In this document: piece after piece, positions 1 to 8,602 of the stretch | Layout of the letters: every line of letters starts with the position of its first letter | Position numbering within the stretch: the stretch's first letter is position 1 | NCBI RefSeq assembly: GCF_048006345.1 | Contig: NZ_CP180351.1 | Location: forward strand, 3,534,001 to 3,598,000 | Source: Marivita sp030148515 | GTDB lineage: Bacteria; Pseudomonadota; Alphaproteobacteria; Rhodobacterales; Rhodobacteraceae | Reading direction: 5' to 3' | DNA: 64,000 nt | The notes under the pieces: generated by a model | Database searches by the model: none | Told to the model about the DNA's origin: nothing | The model's input: only the letters and a program-made list of their open reading frames with translations | Position numbers and translations under genes: made by a program

Positions 1-1182
1 CGCGCAGCGCGGCTGTTCAATGGTTTCAGCGATCCGATGATGCGGCAGGCCGAACCGTCGCTCACTGCATTGACGGCGCATGTGATGAAACATCCGGCGC
101 TCATTCGGGACATGGGTGTGGGGCAAACGCTGAAACGTCTGCTCGCCACCTCGTTCACCGATCCCCGACTGAGGCAGCTCTTCGGGCGCTATGCGACCTA
201 TGTGGGCGGGTCGCCCGATCGTTCGCCCGCGCTTCTTGCGCTGATTTGGGAGGCAGAGGCCCGTGGGGTCTGGTGCGTCAAAGGCGGGATGAGCGCGCTT
301 GCCAAAGCCATCGCGTCTTTGATCGAGGCCAAGGGCGGCACAATCCGCACCAATGCAACGGTGAAAAAGATCAACACCGCTTTGGGCGGTGTCTCTGGCG
401 TCACGCTGACATCCGGGGAAACCGTCTATGCGGATCAGATCGTCTTCAACGGCGATCCCCGCGCTTTGGCTTTGGGGCTGTTGGGTGAGGCGACATCCCC
501 GGTCGCAACCATCACAACCAAACGCGCGCGCAGTCATTCCGCCAATGTCTGGAGCTTTGCGGCAAAGCCGTCAGACCTGCCTTTGGTACACCACAACGTC
601 TTTTTCAGCGACCCTGCGAAGAACGAGTTCGCCGAAATCGAACGCGGGTACATCCCGTCCCACCCCGCACTCTACGTCTGCGCCGAAGATCGGGGGCAAG
701 ATACGCCGCCCCCTGAGACCGAGCGCTTTGAGATCATCATGAATACTCCGCCGTTGACGCAACGCGCGGCCCAGCCCGAGGACTACGAGATATGTCACAC
801 ACGGACGTTCCCAACTCTTCGCCGCTTTGGTCTGAGCTTCTCACCGGAACCGGGGCCGGACGGCCTGACGACGGCGAAGAGCTTCGACGCGCTCTTCCCC
901 GGCAGCGCCGGTTCGCTTTACGGGCAGACCCCGCACGGGATGACAGCCGGTTTGGAACGCCCGACGGCGCGAACGCAGATCAAGGGTCTGTATCTGGCGG
1001 GCGGCGGAGCGCACCCGGGGGCGGGCGTCCCGATGGCGGCGCTCTCCGGCAAGCACGCGGCCGCGGCGATTGTGACGGACCGAACTTCAATCTCGATGTC
1101 CCGGAAAACGGTTACGCGTGGTGGTACGTCGATGGAATCAGCGGCGACGGAAAGCGTGCCGTATCGGTCATTGGATTCATAG
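1..1182 (+). CDS. crtD: Hydroxyneurosporene desaturase CrtD (5' end outside window)
   Basis: Carotenoid 3,4-desaturase that acts on hydroxy- and methoxy-neurosporene in the spheroidene pathway. The frame is open from base 1 (it reads RAARLFNGFSDPMM), so the start and the N-terminal FAD motif lie to the left of the window; about 393 codons of a roughly 500-codon family are present. The C-terminal FAD/substrate motif GLYLAGGGAHPGAGVPMA, typical of CrtI/CrtD desaturases, lies at about 985-1040. The protein ends in a Ser/Thr/Arg-rich tail that is the out-of-frame reading of the start of crtC, so the two genes overlap. The gene order crtD-crtC-tspO-crtB-crtI-crtA matches Rhodobacter. An internal ATG at 37 is not the gene start. 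Confidence 0.93.
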   Translation, partial: RAARLFNGFSDPMMRQAEPSLTALTAHVMKHPALIRDMGVGQTLKRLLATSFTDPRLRQLFGRYATYVGGSPDRSPALLALIWEAEARGVWCVKGGMSALAKAIASLIEAKGGTIRTNATVKKINTALGGVSGVTLTSGETVYADQIVFNGDPRALALGLLGEATSPVATITTKRARSHSANVWSFAAKPSDLPLVHHNVFFSDPAKNEFAEIERGYIPSHPALYVCAEDRGQDTPPPETERFEIIMNTPPLTQRAAQPEDYEICHTRTFPTLRRFGLSFSPEPGPDGLTTAKSFDALFPGSAGSLYGQTPHGMTAGLERPTARTQIKGLYLAGGGAHPGAGVPMAALSGKHAAAAIVTDRTSISMSRKTVTRGGTSMESAATESVPYRSLDS

Positions 1183-2009
1183 GATCGGTCTTTTCCCCCT
1201 GGTATCGCTGGTCGGGCCGCAAGAATCCCGAAGACCATGTGTGCATCAATGTCGCAACTTATGGCCCCGGTGGACGGTTCACCATGACCGACCGCGGCAC
1301 CCCTGCCCTGCGCCAGACCGCCAACAGCCTGACCGTTGGTCCGTCGTCGATGCGATGGGCGGGCGGCAAGCTTGTGATCGACATCAACGAAATCTCCGGC
1401 CCACCGCTCATCAGTCGTGTGCGCGGCACCATCACCGTCACGCCCAGCGCCATCACGTCGGTCGAGCTGCCTTTGACCGAAGATGGCGCGCATATCTGGC
1501 GGCCCTTTGGCCCGGTGTCGGACATTTCCGTTGATCTTGAAGCGCCCGGTTGGCAATGGGACGGCCACGGCTATTTCGATGCCAATTTTGGCACCCGCGC
1601 TCTGGAAGAGGACTTCTCGTACTGGACATGGGGCCGATACCCGGCCGCAGGCGGAAGCACGTGTTTCTATGATGCCACCCGGCTGGATGGATCGGAGCTT
1701 GGGTCAGGCTTTCACTTCGATCCTGATGGCAGTGCGACGGAAATCGACCTTCCCCCGCAGCTTGAATTCAAACGCTCGCTCTGGGCGGTTCGCCGTGAAA
1801 CGCGGGGCGATTATGGCTTTCGCCCGCGGCAGGTGATGAACATGCTCGACGCCCCGTTCTATTCCCGCTCCATGGTGGAGACACGTCTGAACGGGGAAAA
1901 GACAGTTGGCGTACACGAGGCACTTGATCTGACACGATTTAGATCACCGCTTCTCAAACCGATGCTTGCTGTTCGCGTGCCACGGCGCAGGAACTGGACC
2001 TTCGATTAG
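1080..2009 (+). CDS. crtC: Acyclic carotenoid 1,2-hydratase (hydroxyneurosporene synthase) CrtC; start unresolved
   Basis: CrtC adds water across the 1,2 double bond of neurosporene-type carotenoids. The conserved part begins near 1090 with NGYAWWYVDGISGDGKRAVS and continues through GFIGSVFSPWYRWSGRK; the C-terminus is intact, about 309 residues from 1080. The coordinate given is where family-like sequence begins, not a start codon. In this frame the only ATG upstream is at 792, deep inside crtD, and the stretch 792-1080 reads like an out-of-frame shadow. No GTG or TTG lies between 1080 and the GFIGSVF motif. GTC at 1167 and ATT at 1170 sit where the short Rhodobacter proteins, as I recall them, begin. 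Translation is probably coupled to crtD, whose stop is at 1180-1182. Confidence 0.85.
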   Translation, partial: PNFNLDVPENGYAWWYVDGISGDGKRAVSVIGFIGSVFSPWYRWSGRKNPEDHVCINVATYGPGGRFTMTDRGTPALRQTANSLTVGPSSMRWAGGKLVIDINEISGPPLISRVRGTITVTPSAITSVELPLTEDGAHIWRPFGPVSDISVDLEAPGWQWDGHGYFDANFGTRALEEDFSYWTWGRYPAAGGSTCFYDATRLDGSELGSGFHFDPDGSATEIDLPPQLEFKRSLWAVRRETRGDYGFRPRQVMNMLDAPFYSRSMVETRLNGEKTVGVHEALDLTRFRSPLLKPMLAVRVPRRRNWTFD

Positions 2010-2488
2010 GTGACCGCAGGCGCTTTTTTGTTCGCCTCATCCGGGTTCAACCGCCAGACACTCAGGTTCAGCGCGCCCGCGATGGTCACCCAAAGCAGAT
2101 AAGGCATGAAGAGAAGTCCAGCGATCAGATCGACCTGCAACAGCGCATAGATCGTTGCCGCGACTGACAGCCAAAGACCGACAAGAACGAACATACCCAG
2201 CTTGATCCGTTTCAGGCCGAAGAACACCGGCGTCCAAAGTCCGTTCAGCGCAATCTGCAACGACCAAAGTGCCATCGCCACAGCGTTGTCCGGGCTCATC
2301 GCTGCACGTGCGCCGGCGGCTGACATACACAGGTAAAGCGTTGTCCAGGCGACCGGGAAAAGCCAGTCCGGCGGGGTCCAGGATGGTTTGTTCAGTTTTC
2401 GATACCACGGCCCCGGCGGAAACAGACCGCCGGTTGCACCCGCTGCGAAGCAGGCCAGTAGAAAAATGCCGAATAAAAGCCAGAACAT
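2006..2488 (-). CDS. tspO: Tryptophan-rich sensory protein TspO (CrtK)
   Basis: Outer-membrane TspO/MBR (peripheral benzodiazepine receptor) family protein, 160 residues, which in Rhodobacter sphaeroides binds porphyrins and represses photopigment genes under oxygen. Five hydrophobic helices are visible, as is the Trp/Pro-rich first loop (PWYRKLNKPSWTPPDW, residues about 27-42) that marks the family. It is the last gene of a leftward crtI-crtB-tspO operon and starts 5 bases after the crtB stop. Its 3' end overlaps the convergent crtC end by 4 bases. Position and sequence agree with crtK of Rhodobacter. Confidence 0.95.
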   Translation of the reverse strand: MFWLLFGIFLLACFAAGATGGLFPPGPWYRKLNKPSWTPPDWLFPVAWTTLYLCMSAAGARAAMSPDNAVAMALWSLQIALNGLWTPVFFGLKRIKLGMFVLVGLWLSVAATIYALLQVDLIAGLLFMPYLLWVTIAGALNLSVWRLNPDEANKKAPAVT

Positions 2489-2493
2489 GAGCG

Positions 2494-3534
2494 TCAGGTA
2501 AGCCGGCCGTGCGAACCATTCAAGGCTTCACGTTGCTCTCTCTCTCGCTGTGCAACTTGAGACAGGGCCTCGAACACCATATCCGACCGCGACCGATGCG
2601 TGTTTTCATGGCCCGCTGCGCGGACCAGAAATTCGGTTTCCGGCAAGCACCTGGCGTAAAGAACGGCGGATTTCGGCATGACCACCGTCATCGCGGCCTT
2701 CACTGCAGACACAGACACCCAACCCAGCTTTTGGGCCTTCGAGGTGCGCGCCCGCGACGAGATGGAATCATATCCACTTCGCTGAACCTGCCCGCCAATC
2801 CCGCCATAAATGAACCGTGCCGCATAGATGCCTGTGCGAGACGAGACAGGAAGCGCGCCAATTCCAGCTTCGGATCGCATGTAAAGACGGTTCGCCTGCA
2901 TCACGAGGCGTCGTGTCATCTGGCGAATGGCCTTGGTCGGCTTTGGATTGACCAGAAAACGGTCAGGGCTGAGTCCCGCTTCGTCCAGCCATTCAAGTGG
3001 AAGGTAGATCCGTCCTTCCAACGCATCCTCTCCGATGTCGCGGGCAATGTTGGTCAACTGCATCGCAACGCCAAGATCGCAGGCACGCGCCAAGGCATCC
3101 GGATCACGCACGCGCATCAACACGCACATCATTGCTCCAACGGCTGACGCGACACGTGCGGAGTAGTCGAACAATTCCGACAGAGTTTCATAGCGACGCC
3201 CCATCGCGTCCCATGCCAAACCTTCAAGCAAGGCATCCGGCAAAGCGCGCGGCATGTAGAACTCTTCGACCACGCGGGCAAAGGCCCGATCCGGTGCCGC
3301 GTTTTCAGGGCGTCCGTCGTAGATTTTTTCAAGCCGGTCCTGCAACCTCAGAACAGCGGCCGCTTTCTCCTGCTGAAGATCAACCGCGTCATCTGCCAAG
3401 CGGCAAAACGCATAAAGCGCGAGCGAGGGGTCACGAACCCGTGCAGGCAGCAGCTTCGACGCCGCATGAAACGACAGCGACCCATGACGGATCGCCTCGC
3501 GGCAGGCTTCCATATCGCTTTCGTAACAGCTCAT
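2494..3534 (-). CDS. crtB: Phytoene synthase CrtB
   Basis: Condenses two geranylgeranyl diphosphate molecules to 15-cis-phytoene, the first committed step of carotenoid synthesis. The 346 residues carry both Asp-rich Mg-diphosphate motifs of trans-isoprenyl head-to-head synthases: DDAVD at residues 48-52 and DIGED at 166-170, the latter within NIARDIGED. The start codon overlaps the crtI stop in an ATGA, so the two are translationally coupled. The length is normal for the family and nothing in the sequence looks degenerate. Confidence 0.96.
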   Translation of the reverse strand: MSCYESDMEACREAIRHGSLSFHAASKLLPARVRDPSLALYAFCRLADDAVDLQQEKAAAVLRLQDRLEKIYDGRPENAAPDRAFARVVEEFYMPRALPDALLEGLAWDAMGRRYETLSELFDYSARVASAVGAMMCVLMRVRDPDALARACDLGVAMQLTNIARDIGEDALEGRIYLPLEWLDEAGLSPDRFLVNPKPTKAIRQMTRRLVMQANRLYMRSEAGIGALPVSSRTGIYAARFIYGGIGGQVQRSGYDSISSRARTSKAQKLGWVSVSAVKAAMTVVMPKSAVLYARCLPETEFLVRAAGHENTHRSRSDMVFEALSQVAQREREQREALNGSHGRLT

Positions 3535-5081
3535 CCGCGCACCAGCGCAGGATCAGGCACCAGCTGAGACAGAACTTCAGCCGAGGAAATCACACCCGGC
3601 AAACCCGCGCCGGGATGTGTGCCCGCACCTGTCAGGAACAAGCCTTTCAGTTCTTCGCTCACATTGTGTGGTCGGAACCAAGCGCTTTGAAAGATACGCG
3701 GTTCGATTGAGAAACCCGACCCATAAGGGGAAAGATATCGGGACTTGAAGGTCTCGGGCGTAAACACCTCGCTTGCGGTCACGCGACTCGAGAAGCCGGG
3801 CAACAACTGCTCTTCCAGTGCTTTTGTCAGACGCACGCGATATTGCCGCTCGATGTCTTTCCAGTCCGCGGAATTGGAATGTCCCAGATGCGGCACCGGG
3901 CTCAAAACATAGAAGGTATCATCCCCTTCCGGCGCGGCACTCGGGTCAGTCACCGTGGGGCGGTGGACGTACAGTGAGAAGTCGTCGGATACTTTGCCCT
4001 TCATGAAGATGTCGCGCACCAGACCTTTATAACGCGGACCGTTCAGAATGGTGTGGTGACCCACATCCTTCCACATGTCGCGGGTGCCCTTGGTGCCAAA
4101 GTACCAGACATAGAGTCCCATCGACCAACGGCGCGATTTCAGCTTGGTCGGCGTCCAGCGTTTGCGCGGCTGGTTCCGGAGCAGACGATCATAGGTGTGA
4201 CCTGAATCGGCATTCGACACCACGATATCTGCCGTCAGCATGTCGCCCGACGCCAGCTTGACCCCGCGGGCGCGACCGTTCTTGACGAGGATCTCGTCAA
4301 CCTCGGTCTCCATGCGCAGCGTGCCGCCTTGTTCACCGATAATCTTGGCCATGTTCTCGGCAATTGCCGCAACACCGCCCATCGCGTAATGGACCCCGAA
4401 TTCCTTTTCGAGATGCGACACGAGGATATACATCGAGGTCACATTGAACGGATCACCGCCAATGAATAGCGGATGAAACGACAGCGCCATGCGCAACCGC
4501 TCATCTTTTACGCGCTTGGCGGCGTGGGCATAAACTGATCGGTCCGCTCGGAGCATGGCAAAGCGCGGCAAGACGCGAATCAGGTCACCCAGCTTGTGCA
4601 TCGAGCGCCGGCCCAGATCTTCGAACCCGAACCAGTAGCGTTCTTCGCTGTCACGCAGGAATTTATCGTATCCGGCGACATCCCCCGGGGACAACCGCCG
4701 TACCTCTTCACGCATCGCGTTGGTGTCCTGACGCGCGGTAAATTTCGACCCATCCGGCCAGCGGATTTCGTAGAACGGATCAAGCGGACGAAGATCAACC
4801 TCTTCGTGGAAATCCTTGCCACAGACCGCCCATAACTCTTTGAAAACCTGCGGCACAGTGACGATGGTCGGGCCCAGATCAAAGCGGTGCCCGTCTTTCC
4901 AGATGCACGACCCTCGCCCACCCGGAACATCCAGTTTGTCGATCACGGTCACGCGGTATCCCAGCGCGCCCAATCGCATGGCAGACGCCAGTCCGCCAAG
5001 GCCCGCACCAATCACAACAGCATGGGCCGAAGTCAGCTTGTCGGAATGGGCCGCAAGGGCCGTATCAAGTTTGGTCATCAT
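3531..5081 (-). CDS. crtI: Phytoene desaturase CrtI (neurosporene-forming type)
   Basis: FAD-dependent desaturase, 516 residues. The N-terminal dinucleotide-binding motif GAGLGG is at residues 25-30, followed by a VTVID strand and the GGRG motif. The C-terminal carotenoid-oxidase motif GLFLTGAGTHPGAGLPG lies near residue 480. In organisms with crtC, crtD and crtA the enzyme usually makes three desaturations to neurosporene; that the product is neurosporene here is inferred from the gene set. It heads the leftward crtI-crtB-tspO operon. A PpsR-type palindrome lies 16 bases upstream of its start codon, which fits oxygen- and light-dependent repression. Confidence 0.96.
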   Translation of the reverse strand: MMTKLDTALAAHSDKLTSAHAVVIGAGLGGLASAMRLGALGYRVTVIDKLDVPGGRGSCIWKDGHRFDLGPTIVTVPQVFKELWAVCGKDFHEEVDLRPLDPFYEIRWPDGSKFTARQDTNAMREEVRRLSPGDVAGYDKFLRDSEERYWFGFEDLGRRSMHKLGDLIRVLPRFAMLRADRSVYAHAAKRVKDERLRMALSFHPLFIGGDPFNVTSMYILVSHLEKEFGVHYAMGGVAAIAENMAKIIGEQGGTLRMETEVDEILVKNGRARGVKLASGDMLTADIVVSNADSGHTYDRLLRNQPRKRWTPTKLKSRRWSMGLYVWYFGTKGTRDMWKDVGHHTILNGPRYKGLVRDIFMKGKVSDDFSLYVHRPTVTDPSAAPEGDDTFYVLSPVPHLGHSNSADWKDIERQYRVRLTKALEEQLLPGFSSRVTASEVFTPETFKSRYLSPYGSGFSIEPRIFQSAWFRPHNVSEELKGLFLTGAGTHPGAGLPGVISSAEVLSQLVPDPALVRG

Positions 5082-5096
5082 TCACTCATGATATAC

Positions 5097-5114
5097 TGTC
5101 AACTTTACTTTACA
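5097..5114. promoter_or_regulatory. PpsR/CrtJ-type operator, crtI-proximal
   Basis: TGTCAACTTTACTTTACA is a perfect match to the TGT-N12-ACA consensus bound by the aerobic photosynthesis repressor PpsR/CrtJ in purple bacteria. It lies in the 123-base region between divergent crtI and crtA. PpsR itself is not in this window, so binding is inferred from the motif and the target genes. Confidence 0.8.
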
Positions 5115-5172
5115 ATATTTTGCCGCTGGGGTGCGTCAAATTATTTAATATCTTCCCTGCTGCATCATAATA

Positions 5173-5190
5173 TGTCAGACTAAGTTGACA
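5173..5190. promoter_or_regulatory. PpsR/CrtJ-type operator, crtA-proximal
   Basis: TGTCAGACTAAGTTGACA is a second perfect TGT-N12-ACA palindrome, 76 bases from the first. It ends 14 bases before the chosen crtA start and therefore overlaps the leader of the crtA-bchI-bchD-bchO operon. Paired PpsR sites that bind cooperatively are known at other photosynthesis promoters. Confidence 0.8.
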
Positions 5191-5204
5191 CTATGGGAAC
5201 CGAA

Positions 5205-5912
5205 ATGCAGACCGTGAGCCTGAGCTTTTACCGCTTTGCCACTCCGCTTTCGCGGATGTGGGCGCTGACAATGATGGGTGCGGCCCGCCTGTCTCTGCCG
5301 CGAATCGATGGTCTCCAGTTCTGGAAACTCTGCGGATCCGGCACCGGCGAAGGCTTCACGCCCATTCCCAACACATCCGTCTATGCCATCCTGACGGTCT
5401 GGCCCGATCTTGAACGTGCACAACAGGCACAAGCGGGCGAAACGATCTTTCAGCGTTATCGCGCCAAGGCGTCGGAACATTGGACCATCTTTCTGACGCC
5501 TTACTCCGCCCGAGGCGCTTGGTCAGGCAACACTCCCTTTGCCGAAGAAACGCCCCCACAGACCGGGCCCATCGCTGCGTTGACCCGCGCGACTGTACGC
5601 CCCGTGGTCGCCGCGCAGTTCTGGAAGCGCGTTCCCGACATCAGTGGCGTGATCGGCCAAGACCCGAACGTCCTCTTCAAGATCGGCATCGGCGAAGTTC
5701 CGTTGCTGCAACAGATCACTTTTTCCATCTGGCCCGATTCCCACAGCATGGCCGAATTCGCCCGCAACAACGGTCCCCACGCACAAGCCATTCGCGCGGT
5801 ACGTGAGGGCAAGTGGTTCCGCGAAGAGCTTTATGCCCGTTTCCGCGTTGCCGACGAAGTCGGCAGCTGGGAAGGCCAATCCCCTCGCATTCTCAAGGAT
5901 ATCGCCGCATGA
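5205..5912 (+). CDS. crtA: Spheroidene monooxygenase CrtA
   Basis: Adds a keto group to spheroidene to give spheroidenone, the red carotenoid made in the presence of oxygen. The 235 residues begin MQTVSLSFYRFA, like Rhodobacter CrtA. The ATG at 5205 is chosen over the in-frame ATG at 5193 because the latter directly abuts the PpsR palindrome, whereas GGGAA at 5195-5199 makes a ribosome site for 5205. The stop overlaps bchI in an ATGA. First gene of the rightward crtA-bchIDO operon, the arrangement found in Rhodobacter. Confidence 0.93.
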   Translation: MQTVSLSFYRFATPLSRMWALTMMGAARLSLPRIDGLQFWKLCGSGTGEGFTPIPNTSVYAILTVWPDLERAQQAQAGETIFQRYRAKASEHWTIFLTPYSARGAWSGNTPFAEETPPQTGPIAALTRATVRPVVAAQFWKRVPDISGVIGQDPNVLFKIGIGEVPLLQQITFSIWPDSHSMAEFARNNGPHAQAIRAVREGKWFREELYARFRVADEVGSWEGQSPRILKDIAA

Positions 5913-6913
5913 GACATCCGTTTCCCTTCTCCGCCATCGTCGGTCAGGACCAGATGAAACTGGCCATGATCCTCACCGCCATCGACCCCGGCATTGGCGG
6001 GGTTCTGGTTTTCGGAGATCGCGGCACCGGCAAATCCACCGCAGTGCGTGCGCTTGCGGCGTTGCTACCTGAAATAACCAAGCTCAAGGGCAGCGCAACA
6101 AACGCAGCCACGCAGGACGACATGCCGGAATGGGCCGATCCAGTCTCGGGCGAGCTGATCAATGTGCCCACTCCCGTCATCGACCTTCCGCTTGGGACAA
6201 CCGAAGATCGCCTTGTTGGTGCCCTCGACATCGAACGCGCCCTCAGCCGCGGCGAAAAGGCGTTTGAACCGGGACTTCTGGCCAAGGCCAACCGGGGATA
6301 CCTCTATATCGACGAAGTGAACCTGCTCGAGGACCACCTGGTCGACCTGCTGCTCGACGTGGCGCAATCTGGCGAGAACGTCATCGAACGCGAAGGTCTG
6401 TCGATCCGCCACGATGCGCGGTTTGTTCTGGTCGGCTCCGGCAACCCGGAAGAGGGCGAACTACGCCCGCAATTGCTCGACCGGTTCGGCCTCTCTGTCG
6501 AAGTCCGATCGCCCAACGATATTGAAGAACGTGTCGAAGTGATCCGCCGCCGCGCTGCGTTCGATACAAACCCCGACGCCTTTGTCGAAAAATGGTCTGT
6601 CGAAGACGCAAAGATCCGCGATGCGATCCTGTTCGCACGCGACGCGCTCAAGACCATCGACGCACCCGACGACACCCTGCGCGATTGCGCTGGCCTTTGT
6701 GTGGCTATCGGATCGGACGGTCTGCGCGGTGAGCTGACGCTTCTTCGCGCCGCACGCGCGCTCGCCGCATACAAAGGCAGTCCTGTCGTCACTCGCGATC
6801 ACTTGCGGTCCGTGGCCTCCATGGCACTCAGCCACCGCCTGCGCCGTGATCCGCTGGATGATGCAGGGTCTTCCACACGGGTGGATCGCACCGTCGAGGA
6901 AGTCTTTGCATGA
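5909..6913 (+). CDS. bchI: Magnesium chelatase subunit BchI (AAA+ ATPase)
   Basis: ATPase subunit of the Mg-chelatase that inserts Mg2+ into protoporphyrin IX, the branch step from heme to bacteriochlorophyll. The 334 residues begin MRHPFPFSAIVGQDQMKLA. Walker A is GDRGTGKS (residues 36-43) and Walker B YLYIDEVN (131-138), followed by the sensor-1 segment LVGSGNPEEGELRPQLLDRF. The start is the ATG that overlaps the crtA stop; the frame is open further upstream but that part is the shadow of crtA. It works with BchD (next gene) and BchH (not in this window). Confidence 0.97.
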   Translation: MRHPFPFSAIVGQDQMKLAMILTAIDPGIGGVLVFGDRGTGKSTAVRALAALLPEITKLKGSATNAATQDDMPEWADPVSGELINVPTPVIDLPLGTTEDRLVGALDIERALSRGEKAFEPGLLAKANRGYLYIDEVNLLEDHLVDLLLDVAQSGENVIEREGLSIRHDARFVLVGSGNPEEGELRPQLLDRFGLSVEVRSPNDIEERVEVIRRRAAFDTNPDAFVEKWSVEDAKIRDAILFARDALKTIDAPDDTLRDCAGLCVAIGSDGLRGELTLLRAARALAAYKGSPVVTRDHLRSVASMALSHRLRRDPLDDAGSSTRVDRTVEEVFA

Positions 6914-8598
6914 GAGAAGACCCCTCTGCCATTAACGTGCAGGGCCAACTTGCCCTGACGCTTCTGGCGATCGACCCGGCCGGGTTGGGGGGCCTTCATC
7001 TGCGCGCGCGCGCCGGACCGGTGCGCGATATGTTCTGCACACCGATCAAGACGCTGTTTCCCAAAGCGCGGCGCATTGCGCCCTCGATTTCGGATCTGCA
7101 ACTCTTTGGTGGTGTCGATATTGGCGAGACGCTCACACGCGGTCAGATCATCCGTGCCAAAGGTATTCTGGAAACACCGACACCGCTTGTCTTCACAATG
7201 GCCGAACGCTGTGAACCCGGTCTTGCCGCGCGTCTTGCACAAAGCCTCGACACGGGCATCGGCCATGCGCTTATCCTTCTGGACGAAGGCGCCGAGAACG
7301 ACGAGATCGCACCACCAACCCTGACCGAACGACTTGCGTTCCGCGTCGATCTGGAAGGGCTTCGTCATGTCGAACTGGCCCAGATGGTCATGAATGAGGC
7401 TGATATCGCGGCATCACGCGCCCGATTGGCCAGCGTTACGATTCCCGAAGATGTCCCAGCCGCTCTTGCGGTAACTGCGGTACGGTTCGGCATCGACAGC
7501 TTGCGCGCGCCGCTGATTGCCCTAGCAGCAGCCCGTGCAAATGCGGCTCTGAATAACCGCAAAACGGTCAATGAAGACGATCTGCAGATCGCCGTGCAAC
7601 TGGTCTACGCCCATCGCGCGACCCAAATGCCGGTCGAAGAGGAAGAGCACGAACCAGAGGACAATACCCACCCCGACGACAGCCCCGATACGAAAAGTCC
7701 CGATCAGGACGAGTCAGACCTCAACCTGCCCGATGAATTGCTGATCGACGCGGTCAAAGCCGTTTTGCCGTTTGATGTGCTGGCCATGCTCGAAGGAACA
7801 GGACGCGTCAAAACCGCATCCGGAAGCGGTGGCGCGGGGCAAAAGAAGCGCGGCAATCGACGGGGGCGGCCGTTGCCATCGCGGGCAGGGCGGCTGGATG
7901 GCGGCAATCGGATTGATTTGGTCGCCACGCTGCGCGCCGCTGTGCCATGGCAAACCATCCGTCGCCAGCAGAACCCGACCCATACCGGGGTGATCATCCA
8001 CCCATCCGACATCCATGTAAAAGTGTTCCAGGAAGTCTCCGACCGACTGGTGATCTTTGCCGTGGATGCCTCTGGCTCCTCCGCCGTCGCCCGTCTGTCC
8101 GAAGCAAAAGGCGCAGTCGAGTTGATGCTGGCCGATGCTTATGCCCGCCGGGATCATGTTGCCCTGATCGCCTTTCGCGGTGAAAGCGCCGATCTGATCC
8201 TGCCGCCGACGCGGTCCCTCGTTCAGACGAAACGCCGTTTGGCCGGACTTCCGGGCGGGGGCGGCACACCACTTGCCTCTGGCCTCAAGGCGGCGGCCGA
8301 ACTTGCCCAGCGCGTTCGGGCACAAGGTCTGTCACCGTCCATCGCCGTTCTGACCGACGGCCGCGCGAACGTTCCGCTGCCCGGAAAAACCGGTCGTGCT
8401 GCGGCGAATGACGATGCGCAAGCAATGGCGCGGCATGTACGATCGCTCAACATTCCCAGCGCCATGATCGACACCTCTGTGCGACCGCATCGAGACTTGC
8501 GTACGCTTTGCGGCGTCATGAACGCAAAATACATTCCGCTGCCCCGCGCTGATGCCAAGGGCCTCAGCCAAGCCATCGAAACGGCGCTTGGCGGGTGA
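6910..8598 (+). CDS. bchD: Magnesium chelatase subunit BchD
   Basis: Partner of BchI in the chelatase AAA+ double ring, 562 residues. The N-terminal third is an AAA+-like domain without a clear Walker A motif, as usual for BchD. An acidic, proline-rich linker spans about residues 240-277 (run of EEEEHEPED and many Asp/Pro). The C-terminal von Willebrand A domain has the MIDAS motif DASGS at residues 386-390. The start overlaps the bchI stop in an ATGA, and bchO follows after 4 bases. Confidence 0.97.
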   Translation: MREDPSAINVQGQLALTLLAIDPAGLGGLHLRARAGPVRDMFCTPIKTLFPKARRIAPSISDLQLFGGVDIGETLTRGQIIRAKGILETPTPLVFTMAERCEPGLAARLAQSLDTGIGHALILLDEGAENDEIAPPTLTERLAFRVDLEGLRHVELAQMVMNEADIAASRARLASVTIPEDVPAALAVTAVRFGIDSLRAPLIALAAARANAALNNRKTVNEDDLQIAVQLVYAHRATQMPVEEEEHEPEDNTHPDDSPDTKSPDQDESDLNLPDELLIDAVKAVLPFDVLAMLEGTGRVKTASGSGGAGQKKRGNRRGRPLPSRAGRLDGGNRIDLVATLRAAVPWQTIRRQQNPTHTGVIIHPSDIHVKVFQEVSDRLVIFAVDASGSSAVARLSEAKGAVELMLADAYARRDHVALIAFRGESADLILPPTRSLVQTKRRLAGLPGGGGTPLASGLKAAAELAQRVRAQGLSPSIAVLTDGRANVPLPGKTGRAAANDDAQAMARHVRSLNIPSAMIDTSVRPHRDLRTLCGVMNAKYIPLPRADAKGLSQAIETALGG

Positions 8599-8602
8599 AC
8601 CG

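Noticed and set aside
792..1079. Extension of crtC back to the ATG at 792 (405-codon reading frame)
   Set aside because: The stretch is the out-of-frame reading of conserved crtD and has no family-like sequence; open frames of this length are common in such GC-rich DNA.
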